A stretch of DNA of 64,000 nt from Bacillus sp. DNRA2 (GCF_012843265.1 NZ_JABAIT010000011.1:1-64000), one strand, 5' to 3'. Positions 28,534-37,005 are shown, counted from the stretch's first letter. Made by a program: numbers and translations. Notes: a model not told the origin generated them from the sequence alone.

Positions 28534-29766
28534 TTACGAACGATAGCTGGCATTGATTTTGACATAATCGTAGGACAAATCACAGCCCCATGCCTTTCCA
28601 TAGCCTTCTCCGTAATGAAGATCTACGAAAATTTGAATAAAGTCCTGTTTTAAATAGTCTAGCGCTTGTTCCTCTGAAAACTTCTGTGGCTCGCTGTTTT
28701 GCAGCATCTTGATTGGTCCAATCGCCACATCGACCGTGTTAGGGTCAAGACTTGCTTTACTTTGTCCGATCGCGCCAATAATTCTACCCCAGTTGGCATC
28801 AGCACCGTATACAGCTGTTTTAACAAGGCTTGAACCAACAATTTGCTTAGCAACCCAGCGTGCTTCTGAATCATTGATAGCACCTTTCACTTCAACTTCT
28901 ACTAGCTTTGTAGCTCCTTCGCCGTCTTTGGCAATTTGCTTTGCCAAACTCTCACAGCTTGCTCTTAATAATTCAACAAAGGTTTCCCAGTCTTGATGAT
29001 CCGGTGTTAATGGGTTATTTTCAGCCATTCCATTAGCCATTACAAGGACCATATCATTGGTTGAGGTATCACCATCAACCGTAATTTGATTAAAGGTTTG
29101 ATCAGTAACTTGTTTTAAGGCTAGTGAAAGATTTTCTGACGAAATATTGGCGTCTGTTGTTAAGAAGGCTAGCATCGTCGCCATATTCGGATGAATCATT
29201 CCTGACCCCTTTGAAGTACCACCCATGCTTACGGTTTTACCATCTATTTCTGCTGAATAACAGCATGTTTTCATCACTAAATCGGTTGTTAAAATGGCTG
29301 TCTGAAAGCTATCACCATCAGAAGCTAATTTTCCAAGTGATAACGCTAAAATCCCAGCTTCGATTCTTTCCATTGGTAAACATTCGCCAATAACACCTGT
29401 AGAAGCTACAGCAACTTGTGTCTCCTTCAAACCAAACTTCTTAGCGGTTAAGTTGCGCATTTTCACAGCATCCTCATAGCCTTGTTTACCAGTGCAGGCA
29501 TTGGCACAACCACTGTTGACAACAACTGCCTGAAGCTGACCTTCTTCAGCAATGCTCTCTTGCGTTACCTTAATGGGCGCTGCTTGAAATAAATTTGTTG
29601 TATAAACAGCTGCACTACTTGCGGGCTTTTCGCTTAAAATAACCCCTAAATCAAGTTTTGTATAGCGAATCCCAGCTGCAACTGCTCCAGTTTGAAACCC
29701 AAGCGGAGTTAAAATACCACCATTTTCAACTGTTTTGATTTTATCTACTGCGGATAATGTTTGCAT
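28534..29766 (-). CDS. argJ: Bifunctional ornithine acetyltransferase / N-acetylglutamate synthase
   Basis: Transfers the acetyl group from N-acetylornithine to glutamate, and in bifunctional forms also uses acetyl-CoA. The 410-residue precursor contains the autocleavage site in MATMLAFLTTDA, where the Thr after the Ala becomes the nucleophile of the beta chain. The ATG at 29766 is eight bases after AAGGAGG and starts MQTLSAVDKIK. A longer frame to 29799 overlaps argC and is rejected. It follows argC with a 13-base gap. Confidence 0.96.
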   Translation of the reverse strand: MQTLSAVDKIKTVENGGILTPLGFQTGAVAAGIRYTKLDLGVILSEKPASSAAVYTTNLFQAAPIKVTQESIAEEGQLQAVVVNSGCANACTGKQGYEDAVKMRNLTAKKFGLKETQVAVASTGVIGECLPMERIEAGILALSLGKLASDGDSFQTAILTTDLVMKTCCYSAEIDGKTVSMGGTSKGSGMIHPNMATMLAFLTTDANISSENLSLALKQVTDQTFNQITVDGDTSTNDMVLVMANGMAENNPLTPDHQDWETFVELLRASCESLAKQIAKDGEGATKLVEVEVKGAINDSEARWVAKQIVGSSLVKTAVYGADANWGRIIGAIGQSKASLDPNTVDVAIGPIKMLQNSEPQKFSEEQALDYLKQDFIQIFVDLHYGEGYGKAWGCDLSYDYVKINASYRS

Positions 29767-29779
29767 CCGTTCTTCCTCC

Positions 29780-30814
29780 TTAAGGAAACAAAGGGACAAA
29801 GTCTAATCCTGTACGCTCATCTAAACCGTTCATAATGTTTGCGTTTTGAATCGCCTGACCTGCTGCACCTTTGATTAAGTTATCAATTACTGAAACAATT
29901 GTTAAACGACCTGTTCTTTCATCAACATGAACGCCGATATCACAGAAATTTGACCCGCTCACTTCTTTGATTTCAGGGAAGTTGCCAACAGGACGAATTT
30001 TCACGAATGGTTGATCTTGATATTTTTCATTATATAAAGCAATGATGTCCTCAGTACTTACTGATTTTGTAAGCTTTAAATACATAGTTGCCATGATTCC
30101 TCGTGTAATCGGTAATAAATGGGTATTAAAACTGATTGGCTCAACGGCACCATTCCAAAACCGCAGTTGTTGTTCAACTTCTGGGATGTGCTGATGCTGA
30201 TTCACTTTGTATATACGCAAGTTCTCATTAATTTCCGCAAAACTCAAGTTCTTCGCAGCGGTTCGCCCAGCTCCTGATGCTCCTGATTTTGCATCTACGA
30301 TAATCATTGTCGGATCAACCAGGTTTTCTTGAATGACTGGAGCTAAACCTAGCAACGTTGCTGTAGGATAGCAGCCTGGATTCGATAATAGCTTGGCTTC
30401 AGCAATTTTCGCTTTATTCCATTCAGGTAGTCCGTATACTGCCTTTTCCAAAATTCCCGCTCCAGCAGGCTCATGTTTGTACCATTCACGGTAGACGTTG
30501 CCGTCCTTCAACCGTAAATCACCTGATAAATCTACGATTTGAATGCCTGTTTCCAAAAATTCCGGAACAAGCTTCGAAGATACTCCGTGTGGTGTTGCCA
30601 AAAAAACAATATCTGAATGTTTGGCGATCTTTTCAGGATTAATTTTTTCAAGATGAATGTCTGAGATACCATGTAAGTGCGGAAATTCCTTAGCTAAAGG
30701 AATTTCATCGCGTGTAGTATGAACAGATTGTATATTGAATACGGGATGATGATGCAAAAGTCGAAACAGTTCGCCACCGCCATATCCTGTCGTTCCTATA
30801 ATAGATACGTTCAT
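29780..30814 (-). CDS. argC: N-acetyl-gamma-glutamyl-phosphate reductase
   Basis: NADPH-dependent reductase for the third step of arginine synthesis. The 344-residue protein starts with a Rossmann motif IIGTTGYGGGELFRLL, has the catalytic Cys in SNPGCYPT, and the His-containing HIPEVEQQ segment. It is first in argC-argJ-argB-argD. The ATG follows GGGGGAGCAAA. An AT-rich ARG-box-like dyad lies about 50 bases upstream. Confidence 0.96.
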   Translation of the reverse strand: MNVSIIGTTGYGGGELFRLLHHHPVFNIQSVHTTRDEIPLAKEFPHLHGISDIHLEKINPEKIAKHSDIVFLATPHGVSSKLVPEFLETGIQIVDLSGDLRLKDGNVYREWYKHEPAGAGILEKAVYGLPEWNKAKIAEAKLLSNPGCYPTATLLGLAPVIQENLVDPTMIIVDAKSGASGAGRTAAKNLSFAEINENLRIYKVNQHQHIPEVEQQLRFWNGAVEPISFNTHLLPITRGIMATMYLKLTKSVSTEDIIALYNEKYQDQPFVKIRPVGNFPEIKEVSGSNFCDIGVHVDERTGRLTIVSVIDNLIKGAAGQAIQNANIMNGLDERTGLDFVPLFP

Positions 30815-30860
30815 TTTGCTCCCCCTATAATCACAAAAATGTATATTTAATCATTTTATC

Positions 30861-30879
30861 TTATAATTATAAATTCATG
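30861..30879 (-). promoter_or_regulatory. ARG-box-like site upstream of argC
   Basis: On the minus strand, CATGAATTTATAATTATAA begins with TGAAT, as in the ArgR/AhrC consensus, and is followed by a degenerate right half. It overlaps TATAAT and is 47-65 bases before the argC start. Confidence 0.45.
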
Positions 30880-30955
30880 ATTCTATAATTATAAAAATTT
30901 AGAAAAATAAAATCAATATGTTTTTAAATAATATGTGAACACGCAAGCAAACTCA

Positions 30956-30985
30956 TTGATTGATTGGTATAGTTTCTACTATAAT
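30956..30985 (+). promoter_or_regulatory. Candidate sigma-A promoter of the first fnr gene
   Basis: TTGATT (30956-30961) and TATAAT (30980-30985) are separated by 18 bases on the plus strand, giving a leader of about 140 bases before the regulator gene. A weak Fnr-like dyad AGTGA-N6-TCAAT lies at 30989-31004. The rest of the 320-base argC-fnr gap is AT-rich. Confidence 0.5.
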
Positions 30986-31102
30986 TATAGTGAAATAATT
31001 CAATACCTTAATTAACTTATATTTATTTTTTCATCACATCACGAACCTAATGTATTGAATTTTATATAGATGTTCTAGTTGCTGCCAATTGAACATATTA
31101 AC

Positions 31103-31117
31103 TGTGCGATTCGCACA
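31103..31117. promoter_or_regulatory. Perfect dyad in front of the first fnr gene
   Basis: TGTGCGATTCGCACA is a perfect 7-1-7 inverted repeat ending right at the ribosome binding site of the Fnr-like gene (start 31135). It resembles a CRP/FNR half-site pair (TGTG...CACA) with one base less spacing. A roadblock autorepression site is possible. Confidence 0.5.
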
Positions 31118-31134
31118 AAAAGGTGGTAATGAGT

Positions 31135-31827
31135 ATGAGTACAATGACTGGACTCTCCAAAGGTCTTACAGAATTGTTTCAATCAATTCAACATATACAA
31201 AAAATCGAAAAAGGGACATTTTTATTTCAGGAGGATGCACCCGCTAACGAATTATTTATCGTTCATAGCGGTACTGTTCAAGTGAGTAAAATCGTCCCAG
31301 ATGGACGTGAGCTTACCCTTAGAATGTGCGAACAAGGTGATATTATCGGGGAGCTATCCATATTTAATTCTACACAAAGATATATGGTAACCGGAAAAGT
31401 CATCAACGGTGGTGAAGTTGCTGTCATTACTAAACAGCAATTAGAAAGTAAATTATCCACCAATCACATCCTTGCCCTTGAATTTGTTAAATGGATGAGC
31501 CTTCAACAACAAAAAACGCAGACAAAGTTTCGGGATCTAATTTTAAATGGGAAAAAGGGCGCCTTGTATTCAACCCTGATTCGCCTTGCTAATAGTTATG
31601 GTGTCAAAACAGACGATGGTATTCACTTAAATATTAATCTTACCAATCAAGAATTGGCAAATTTTTGCGGTACCTCTCGTGAAGTAGTGAATCGGTTTTT
31701 AAGTGAGCTAAGAAAAAACAAAATCATTTCTGCCAATAAGGGAATGATTACCATCCACAATCTATATTATATCAAACGAGAAATCGATTGCGAGAACTGT
31801 CCCATCGAAATATGTAATATCTCATAG
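31135..31827 (+). CDS. fnr: Crp/Fnr family regulator, Bacillus-type Fnr (copy 1)
   Basis: Predicted oxygen-sensing activator of anaerobic genes. It has an N-terminal cyclic-nucleotide-binding-like jelly roll (GTFLFQEDAPANELFIVHSG), a long dimer helix, and a C-terminal winged helix with NQELANFCGTSREVVNRFLSEL as recognition region. The tail CENCPIEIC (Cys-x2-Cys-x4-Cys) reproduces the spacing of B. subtilis Fnr Cys227/230/235. The Asp in KFRDLILNG matches its fourth cluster ligand Asp141. This is unlike E. coli FNR, whose cysteines are N-terminal. The ATG at 31135 is eight bases after AGGTGG. A paralogue lies at 37006-37704. Confidence 0.9.
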   Translation: MSTMTGLSKGLTELFQSIQHIQKIEKGTFLFQEDAPANELFIVHSGTVQVSKIVPDGRELTLRMCEQGDIIGELSIFNSTQRYMVTGKVINGGEVAVITKQQLESKLSTNHILALEFVKWMSLQQQKTQTKFRDLILNGKKGALYSTLIRLANSYGVKTDDGIHLNINLTNQELANFCGTSREVVNRFLSELRKNKIISANKGMITIHNLYYIKREIDCENCPIEICNIS

Positions 31828-31837
31828 AGCATACTGC

Positions 31838-31880
31838 AAAAAACCCCCAGCGAAGATTGTTAACCTCGCTGGGGGTTTTC
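31838..31880 (+). terminator. Terminator of the first fnr gene
   Basis: AAAAACCCCCAGCGA pairs with TCGCTGGGGGTTTT across a 12-base loop, followed by T-rich sequence on the plus strand. It is 11 bases after the stop codon. Confidence 0.88.
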
Positions 31881-31886
31881 TCGTAA

Positions 31887-31919
31887 ATAAGGAGCTAACC
31901 TTCAAGGCTAGCTCCTTAT
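31887..31919 (-). terminator. Terminator of ywiC
   Basis: ATAAGGAGCTAACC pairs with GGCTAGCTCCTTAT (one mismatch). On the minus strand it is directly downstream of ywiC, back-to-back with the fnr terminator. Confidence 0.75.
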
Positions 31920-31927
31920 CTTGTATT

Positions 31928-32647
31928 TTATAGGAAAATTGCAGCGACTATGAGTAGGAAAAAGATGGCTGCGTTTACGATTTCATAAATCCCAACTTGC
32001 TTAGCTGAATACGGTTTGCCATACATATAAATCGCTCGAGCTAGGCTTGGAATAAACGCGATGGCAACGACCCATTCGCCAAGCACAGCCCAAATCATTG
32101 GCACAATCACATGGTACCCCCATGAAACCCACTTAAACTGCTGATTCTTCTTCTCACGAATCATCGTTTTTACGTAGAAAGTACTACCTGTAAAGAATAG
32201 GATAGAAGCAATAAAAATCAAAATCGTGTTTTCATTAATACTACCATTGTAAAAATAGCTGCTCGCAAGCCCGGCAATTGAAAAGGTCAAAATGGCACTA
32301 ACATCGTTTAAGAAGGCACGATCATTATTTTTACTAGAAAAATAAGCATTAATGAAAAAGAACGGAATCATAATGAGTCCAAAATATATGATGGATGGTC
32401 TAGTAATTAACACAATAAATAACAGTAGAACTGCAGGGATGAAATAAATCACAGCCCACTTTGTATAAAACGGAATCTTTTTCTTTTTAAATAATAAAAG
32501 CAACGGATAAGTTGCTAAATAAAGGAATAACCAGCCAAAAAAGAAGGGAATGTGCTGCCATTGGAAGCCTGAAGCGGCTACGCCAAGCCAAAATGGTATA
32601 ATAAGCATCGCCCAAGCACCATGCTGTTTTGGTAAAAATAATTGCAT
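31928..32647 (-). CDS. ywiC: YwiC-like integral membrane protein
   Basis: A 239-residue polytopic membrane protein with about seven hydrophobic segments. It begins with the characteristic MQLFLPKQHGAWAMLIIPFWLG. Length and start match B. subtilis YwiC as I recall it; that gene lies in the anaerobic narK-fnr-narGHJI region. The molecular function is unknown. The ATG at 32647 is eight bases after AAAGGAG; the GTG at 32656 is too close to it. A consensus Fnr box is centred 41.5 bases before the inferred start point, so anaerobic induction is strongly predicted. Confidence 0.88.
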   Translation of the reverse strand: MQLFLPKQHGAWAMLIIPFWLGVAASGFQWQHIPFFFGWLFLYLATYPLLLLFKKKKIPFYTKWAVIYFIPAVLLLFIVLITRPSIIYFGLIMIPFFFINAYFSSKNNDRAFLNDVSAILTFSIAGLASSYFYNGSINENTILIFIASILFFTGSTFYVKTMIREKKNQQFKWVSWGYHVIVPMIWAVLGEWVVAIAFIPSLARAIYMYGKPYSAKQVGIYEIVNAAIFFLLIVAAIFL

Positions 32648-32680
32648 GCGAATCACTCCTTTGTTTCTCTTACTACTTTA

Positions 32681-32723
32681 ACTATAGGAGAATCCCTTCT
32701 ATCCATAAGTGAACCTCGTCACA
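32681..32723 (-). promoter_or_regulatory. Fnr-dependent promoter of ywiC
   Basis: On the minus strand, TGTGACGAGGTTCACT (32708-32723) matches the Bacillus Fnr box TGTGA-N6-TCACT exactly. TATAGT (32681-32686) is the -10, which puts the box centre at -41.5 as in class II activated promoters. No -35 element is present. Confidence 0.85.
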
Positions 32724-32732
32724 ACCAAATGA

Positions 32733-32768
32733 AAAATGAAGGCAAGTATAGCACTTTGCCTTCATTTT
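32733..32768 (-). terminator. Terminator of moeA-mobB
   Basis: A perfect 13-bp stem (AAAATGAAGGCAA / TTGCCTTCATTTT) with a 10-base loop lies downstream of mobB, only nine bases from the ywiC Fnr box. It insulates the ywiC promoter. Confidence 0.88.
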
Positions 32769-32780
32769 GTAATATTTAAG

Positions 32781-33329
32781 TTATCTAGTTGTATTCTTCA
32801 TTCCATAAAGAAATTCCTTTAACCACCAAAGCCCCGCTTTATCATCTATCTGGAAAACTGGAACGCCAAAAAGTGGGTCGGCACTTACCAATCCTTTATC
32901 CCAGCAATACACAACAACAATATTCGAAAGCTTTGTCAACAGCTCAATGTCCTGTGGTTTTCGAATCAACACCGCTTTCGGGTAGTTCTCCTCTTTGTGC
33001 CCTTCGATCAATATAAAATCTGGCTGAAGTGGAGCGATCAGTTGTATTTGTTCTGCTAGTGTCCAGCTTTGTTTCTCTGCTTGAAGAAGGATTCGACCAT
33101 CCCCTTCTACAAGCGAAGCCATTGCACCTGATGCAAGATGCTGACTCGAATCTTTATTTTGCAACAAATCAGGCCTACCACCATGTCCATGATGCTTTAA
33201 GGTCACTACTCTCTCTGAGTATTCGCTAAGTAATGAGATTAATTTATTCAGTAGCGTCGTTTTCCCGCTATTTGAATAGCCTGCGAGCTGGAAAATGACC
33301 GGCTGCTTGACGCCATCTACCACGGCCAT
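32781..33329 (-). CDS. mobB: Molybdopterin-guanine dinucleotide biosynthesis protein MobB
   Basis: P-loop GTPase-like protein that assists molybdenum cofactor maturation. The 182-residue protein has Walker A in GYSNSGKTTLL near residue 16, the HHGHGG segment, and ILIEGHKEE typical of MobB. Its start overlaps the last 13 bases of moeA in another frame, so the two genes are translationally coupled. No mobA is in the window. With moeA and moaA nearby, it supplies cofactor for an enzyme such as nitrate reductase that lies elsewhere. Confidence 0.93.
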   Translation of the reverse strand: MAVVDGVKQPVIFQLAGYSNSGKTTLLNKLISLLSEYSERVVTLKHHGHGGRPDLLQNKDSSQHLASGAMASLVEGDGRILLQAEKQSWTLAEQIQLIAPLQPDFILIEGHKEENYPKAVLIRKPQDIELLTKLSNIVVVYCWDKGLVSADPLFGVPVFQIDDKAGLWWLKEFLYGMKNTTR

Positions 33330-34582
33330 GCGCTCCCCGTTGTGTCCTCGAGTAATAATACTTCCACTTCAGTACCAGCTTCATAGCCCCTTGTTCCACC
33401 TGGTAAAATCATCAACGAATTCGCACCAGCCAGACTCATAACAATATTGGATTTATCCAAGCCGCTTGGTGCTGCAACTAGCCCGCCGTTTCTAACGGTG
33501 GTTGCACTGCGTACAAATCTTGTAAACGGGTTAGCTTTAGGGAAATCAACCTCTAATATCGCTGATTCTTTTCGCAGATGCGGTTTTTCCGAACAAAGCA
33601 TTGTGCGAATAATTGGTCGTGCGAATAATTCGAAACCAACATAGCACGCAGACGGATTTCCTGACAACCCAAATAGTAGTTTCCCTTTGGACTGGGCAAC
33701 TGTTGTCACACTTCCTGGACGCATTGCCACTTTATTAAATAAAACTTCAGCACCCATCTTTTCATAAATAGCCGGCATAAAATCAAAATCACCGACCGAC
33801 ACGCCTCCAGTAGTGATGAGCATATCAACCTTATCCAATGCCCCAATAACCGCATCGTAGCAGGTATCAAATTCGTCTGGAAGTTTACCAAAATAAACGA
33901 CCTCAGCCCCAGCTCGATCAATTTGTGCCGAAATCATATACGAGTTACTGTTTCGGATTTTACCTGGCACAAGTTCTTCATCGACCTCAAGTAATTCAGT
34001 TCCTGTAGCGAACAAGCCAACAAGCGGTTTTTTAGCGACCGGCACCTTGGCGTAGCCAAATGTCGCTAACATTGCCTGAATTCCAGGGTTAATTAATGTA
34101 CCTTTTTTAACGAGAACCTCACCTTTTTTGGCATCTTCTCCTGTAAAAGAAACATTGTCTCCTTTTTTATATGAGCGTTTGATGGACATAAATTTATCTC
34201 CATCTTTATCAATATCTTTGGCAAGTTCAAGCATCACAACGGCATCAGTACCTTCTGGCATTTGCGCACCTGTCATAATCCGAACAGCTTGAAATGGTCC
34301 AACTTCCTTCTTTGAAACCTGGCCAGCACCGATATGGTCAACAATTTCAAATTCGACTGGGAAATTAAGTGAAGCTTCCTTCGAGTCAATTGAGCGAATC
34401 GCAAAGCCATCGTATGGAGCGCGATCGAAATGAGGCACGTCACTTGTCGCCACAAGATCCTCCGCTAAATAACGGTTATGGCTTTCAAAAATTGAAACAA
34501 ACTCTGTTTGTCCAGCTCGCTTATGGTTCATCACATGCTGCACTGCATCAGCGATTGGAATGGGTTTTCGTCTATCTAACAT
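33317..34582 (-). CDS. moeA: Molybdopterin molybdenumtransferase MoeA
   Basis: Inserts molybdate into adenylylated molybdopterin. The 421-residue protein has MoeA motifs: the N-terminal DVPHFDRAPYDGFAIRS, VRIMTGAQMPEGTDAVV, and the MoCF-binding TGTELL plus ITTGGVSVGDFDF and FGLSGNPSAC. The ATG at 34582 is nine bases after GAGGAG; the TTG at 34591 is rejected. It is first in moeA-mobB. A half-conserved Fnr box lies at 34687-34702. Confidence 0.95.
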   Translation of the reverse strand: MLDRRKPIPIADAVQHVMNHKRAGQTEFVSIFESHNRYLAEDLVATSDVPHFDRAPYDGFAIRSIDSKEASLNFPVEFEIVDHIGAGQVSKKEVGPFQAVRIMTGAQMPEGTDAVVMLELAKDIDKDGDKFMSIKRSYKKGDNVSFTGEDAKKGEVLVKKGTLINPGIQAMLATFGYAKVPVAKKPLVGLFATGTELLEVDEELVPGKIRNSNSYMISAQIDRAGAEVVYFGKLPDEFDTCYDAVIGALDKVDMLITTGGVSVGDFDFMPAIYEKMGAEVLFNKVAMRPGSVTTVAQSKGKLLFGLSGNPSACYVGFELFARPIIRTMLCSEKPHLRKESAILEVDFPKANPFTRFVRSATTVRNGGLVAAPSGLDKSNIVMSLAGANSLMILPGGTRGYEAGTEVEVLLLEDTTGSAWPW

Positions 34583-34658
34583 TGCGGTCAACTCCTCATT
34601 GTGTACACACTATTCCTTATGTATGAAATAATTCTTATTTTTCACTATACGTCATTAC

Positions 34659-34702
34659 ATTATAAGCATAATAAAAATGGATATAACATGCATTTTATCA
34701 CA
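34659..34702 (-). promoter_or_regulatory. Candidate weak Fnr-controlled promoter of moeA
   Basis: TATAAT (34659-34664) is on the minus strand. A degenerate box TGTGATAAAATGCATG (34687-34702), with only the TGTGA half conserved, is centred at about -42.5. The position is right but the second half-site is poor. Confidence 0.4.
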
Positions 34703-34773
34703 GATTTTTGTCTTTTTTTCCTTGTCATAATAATCGGCTGAAATTGGCAAGTTAGTAAAAACACCTTTTACGT

Positions 34774-34815
34774 GTGATTTATATCACCTAGCACCTTGGT
34801 CATTTTTTATATTCT
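34774..34815 (+). promoter_or_regulatory. Fnr box and promoter of ric
   Basis: TGTGATTTATATCACC (34774-34789) fits TGTGA-N6-TCAC(T/A) with one end mismatch. TATATT (34808-34813) or TATTCT (34810-34815) serves as -10, so the box centre is about -38 to -41. The rest of the 275-base gap towards moeA holds the moeA promoter. Confidence 0.75.
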
Positions 34816-34857
34816 AAAGAGGAAGATAAAACAAAGGGATATCAAGGAGGAAGATTC

Positions 34858-35559
34858 ATGACAACTACAATGCCATTTAATGTTGATTCATTAGTGAGAG
34901 ATATTGTTAACGAGGTTCCAAAGGCAGCCGACCTTTTTAAAAGTTATCGAATCGATTTCTGTTGTGGTGGAAACCGTCCAGTTCGTGAAGCAGCTGCAGA
35001 AAGAAATATTGATACAGATAAATTAATGGAAGAACTAACACAAGTGTATGAAAAGAATAGCGGTGAGCCGGTTGATATGGAAGTTTGGACCAGCACTGAT
35101 TCCGAGACTTTAGTTAACCACATTATTGAAAAATACCACCGCCCATTAGAAGAAGAATTAACCATGCTTAGTCCTTATGTGACGAAGGTTGCAAAGGTTC
35201 ACGGGGACTCTCATCCCGAATTACTAAGACTTCATGATTTATTTTTCTCATTAAAGAAGGAATTGCTTGAGCATACAGCTAAGGAAGAAGCAACAATATT
35301 CCCGACACTGTTAAAGTTGGATCAGGTTGAAGGCGCTGAGCGTGATGCGATGATCGCTGAACTGAAAGAGCTTGAAAAAGAGCATGATGCAGCTGGCGCG
35401 ATTTTATTTGAATTACGCGATATCACTTCCGACTATGTTCCACCAATCGATGCTTGTGGCACATACCGCTTAGTATACAAGCGTTTAGAAATGCTTGAAT
35501 CCGAAACATTTATGCACGTTCATCTTGAAAACAATATTCTATTCCCTAGATACTATTAA
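34858..35559 (+). CDS. ric: Iron-sulfur cluster repair di-iron protein Ric (YtfE/ScdA)
   Basis: Hemerythrin-like di-iron protein that helps restore Fe-S clusters damaged by NO or oxidants. The 233-residue protein has the N-terminal ScdA_N domain with the FCCGG motif (about residues 34-38). A four-helix bundle with iron-ligand residues follows: IIEKYHRPLEEEL, HGDSHPEL, LLEHTAKEEATIFP, LEKEHDAAG and MHVHLENNILFPRYY. All expected His/Glu positions appear present. The ATG is seven bases after AAGGAGG. The Fnr box upstream links it to oxygen or NO limitation, probably in support of nitrite/NO-producing respiration. Confidence 0.93.
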   Translation: MTTTMPFNVDSLVRDIVNEVPKAADLFKSYRIDFCCGGNRPVREAAAERNIDTDKLMEELTQVYEKNSGEPVDMEVWTSTDSETLVNHIIEKYHRPLEEELTMLSPYVTKVAKVHGDSHPELLRLHDLFFSLKKELLEHTAKEEATIFPTLLKLDQVEGAERDAMIAELKELEKEHDAAGAILFELRDITSDYVPPIDACGTYRLVYKRLEMLESETFMHVHLENNILFPRYY

Positions 35560-35583
35560 AGAATTGCCAATATTACCGAATTC

Positions 35584-35614
35584 AAAACAACCCTCACTCG
35601 TTGAGGGTTGTTTT
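35584..35614 (+). terminator. Terminator of ric
   Basis: AAAACAACCCTCA pairs with TTGAGGGTTGTTTT across a short loop, 25 bases after ric. It is flanked by A and T runs. Confidence 0.88.
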
Positions 35615-35631
35615 GTCTTATGAAAATAAAT

Positions 35632-35669
35632 AAGAAAAGCGGAAGCGACAGCCGCTTCCGCTTTTCTTA
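35632..35669 (-). terminator. Terminator of moaA
   Basis: AAGAAAAGCGGAAGCG pairs with CGCTTCCGCTTTTCTT, a perfect 16-bp stem with a 5-base loop, directly downstream of moaA. Its head resembles the Bacillaceae AAAAGCGGAAGCG repeat family. Confidence 0.85.
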
Positions 35670-36686
35670 TTATCCGCCGATATAGGACATTTCAATTTTC
35701 TTGCGTGCTTTTCTTGTTTCTTCAGTTCGCTCATCTGAATAACGATCCTGACGATGGTTCCAAATTTCTGTAATGCGTTTCTCAATCTCTTTATCAGATA
35801 CGCCACTGCGCATAAAATCTTTTATATCATGGCCGTTCCCGTTGAAGAGACACGTGAAGATTTGTCCGTTAGCTGACAATCTTGCTCTCGTACAGGTTGA
35901 ACAGAAGGATTCGGAAACAGAGGTGATAAAGCCGACATCAACATTTGTCCCTTTATAACGGTAACGCTTTGCTACTTCGCCATAATAGGCTGCCTCGACA
36001 GGTTCAAATTCAAAATGCTCTTTTAACATTTCATAAATTTCCTTTTTCGTGACAACATCATCCATTTTCCAACCATTTGTGCTTCCGACATCCATAAATT
36101 CAATATAACGAAGCTCGAGGCCATTCTCTTTACAGAATTTAGCCATTGGAATAATTTCCGAATCATTTAGTCCCTTTTTCACGACCATATTAATCTTGAC
36201 GCCTAGACCCGCCTTTTGGGCTGATTCGATTCCCTTAAGGACAGGACCAACTCCAACATTACGACCATTGATTTGACCAAATAACTCATCACTTAAGCTG
36301 TCTAAGCTAATATTAACCCGTTTTAGACCTGCTGCCTTAAGCTTTTCGGCATACTTTGGCAGCATGACTCCATTAGTGGTAAGAGCTATGTCCTTCAGAC
36401 CTTGAATATTAGACAACATTTGAACAAGAACTGGCAAATCCTTCCGCATCAGCGGTTCACCGCCTGTAAGTCGGATTTTCTCAACACCTAACCCGATAAA
36501 TATACTGGCAAGCCGATGTATTTCTTCGTAGGAGAGCAATTCTGATCTTGGTAAAAAAGCAAAATCCGGTCCAAAAAGTTCAGCCGGCATACAATACTGG
36601 CATCGAAAATTACATCTATCGATAACTGATATGCGAATATCCCGAAGCGGACGATCTAACTGGTCTCTTACCTGTTGATTAGTCAT
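35670..36686 (-). CDS. moaA: GTP 3',8-cyclase MoaA
   Basis: Radical SAM enzyme that, with MoaC, makes cyclic pyranopterin monophosphate, the first step of molybdenum cofactor synthesis. The 338-residue protein has the SAM cluster motif CNFRCQYC, a second Fe-S cluster motif in [21 protein letters not shown], and the C-terminal double glycine (YIGG) needed for MoaC-dependent chemistry. I start at the ATG at 36686, nine bases after GGAG; the ATG at 36701 has no ribosome binding site. moaC, moaD and moaE are not in the window. Confidence 0.95.
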   Translation of the reverse strand: MTNQQVRDQLDRPLRDIRISVIDRCNFRCQYCMPAELFGPDFAFLPRSELLSYEEIHRLASIFIGLGVEKIRLTGGEPLMRKDLPVLVQMLSNIQGLKDIALTTNGVMLPKYAEKLKAAGLKRVNISLDSLSDELFGQINGRNVGVGPVLKGIESAQKAGLGVKINMVVKKGLNDSEIIPMAKFCKENGLELRYIEFMDVGSTNGWKMDDVVTKKEIYEMLKEHFEFEPVEAAYYGEVAKRYRYKGTNVDVGFITSVSESFCSTCTRARLSANGQIFTCLFNGNGHDIKDFMRSGVSDKEIEKRITEIWNHRQDRYSDERTEETRKARKKIEMSYIGG

Positions 36687-36725
36687 ATAGTTCAACTCCA
36701 TATATATATAGAAGTCCTTATAAAT

Positions 36726-36769
36726 ATTGTAATAGTGAAAACGGTTCTTTGACTGTTAATTATCTCACA
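36726..36769 (-). promoter_or_regulatory. Candidate weak Fnr-controlled promoter of moaA
   Basis: TACAAT (36726-36731) is a minus-strand -10 candidate. TGTGAGATAATTAACA (36754-36769) has a perfect TGTGA half and a degenerate second half, centred at about -42.5. The position agrees with the other Fnr boxes of the block. Confidence 0.45.
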
Positions 36770-36926
36770 AAATTATCTTTTCGTACATACCACACAACGC
36801 TTATTCACAATTAAACTTCGACAAGTTCAGCAAAAACGTCATGTTTTCTTAGTTTTTGTCGTTTCTGTGAATTTTCCCAAAAATGATGGATGAATGGCTA
36901 ATAATCGTTATTTCATTATCTTTCAA

Positions 36927-36945
36927 TAACACCACATCGGTGTTA
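36927..36945. promoter_or_regulatory. Dyad upstream of the second fnr gene
   Basis: TAACACC-ACATC-GGTGTTA is a perfect 7-5-7 inverted repeat, 61 bases before the second Fnr-like gene. It is unlike the dyad in front of the first copy. Nothing else is assigned in the roughly 320-base moaA-fnr gap. Confidence 0.45.
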
Positions 36946-37005
36946 GAATTAGGAGAAATATCGATGATGTTATTTGGGAATGATATTAATTAAAGGGTGA
37001 TGACA

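Noticed and set aside
34600-34609. TGTGTACACA palindrome before moeA as an Fnr box
   Set aside because: The half-sites are adjacent without the six-base spacer and it lies at the ribosome binding site. It is probably a chance palindrome.
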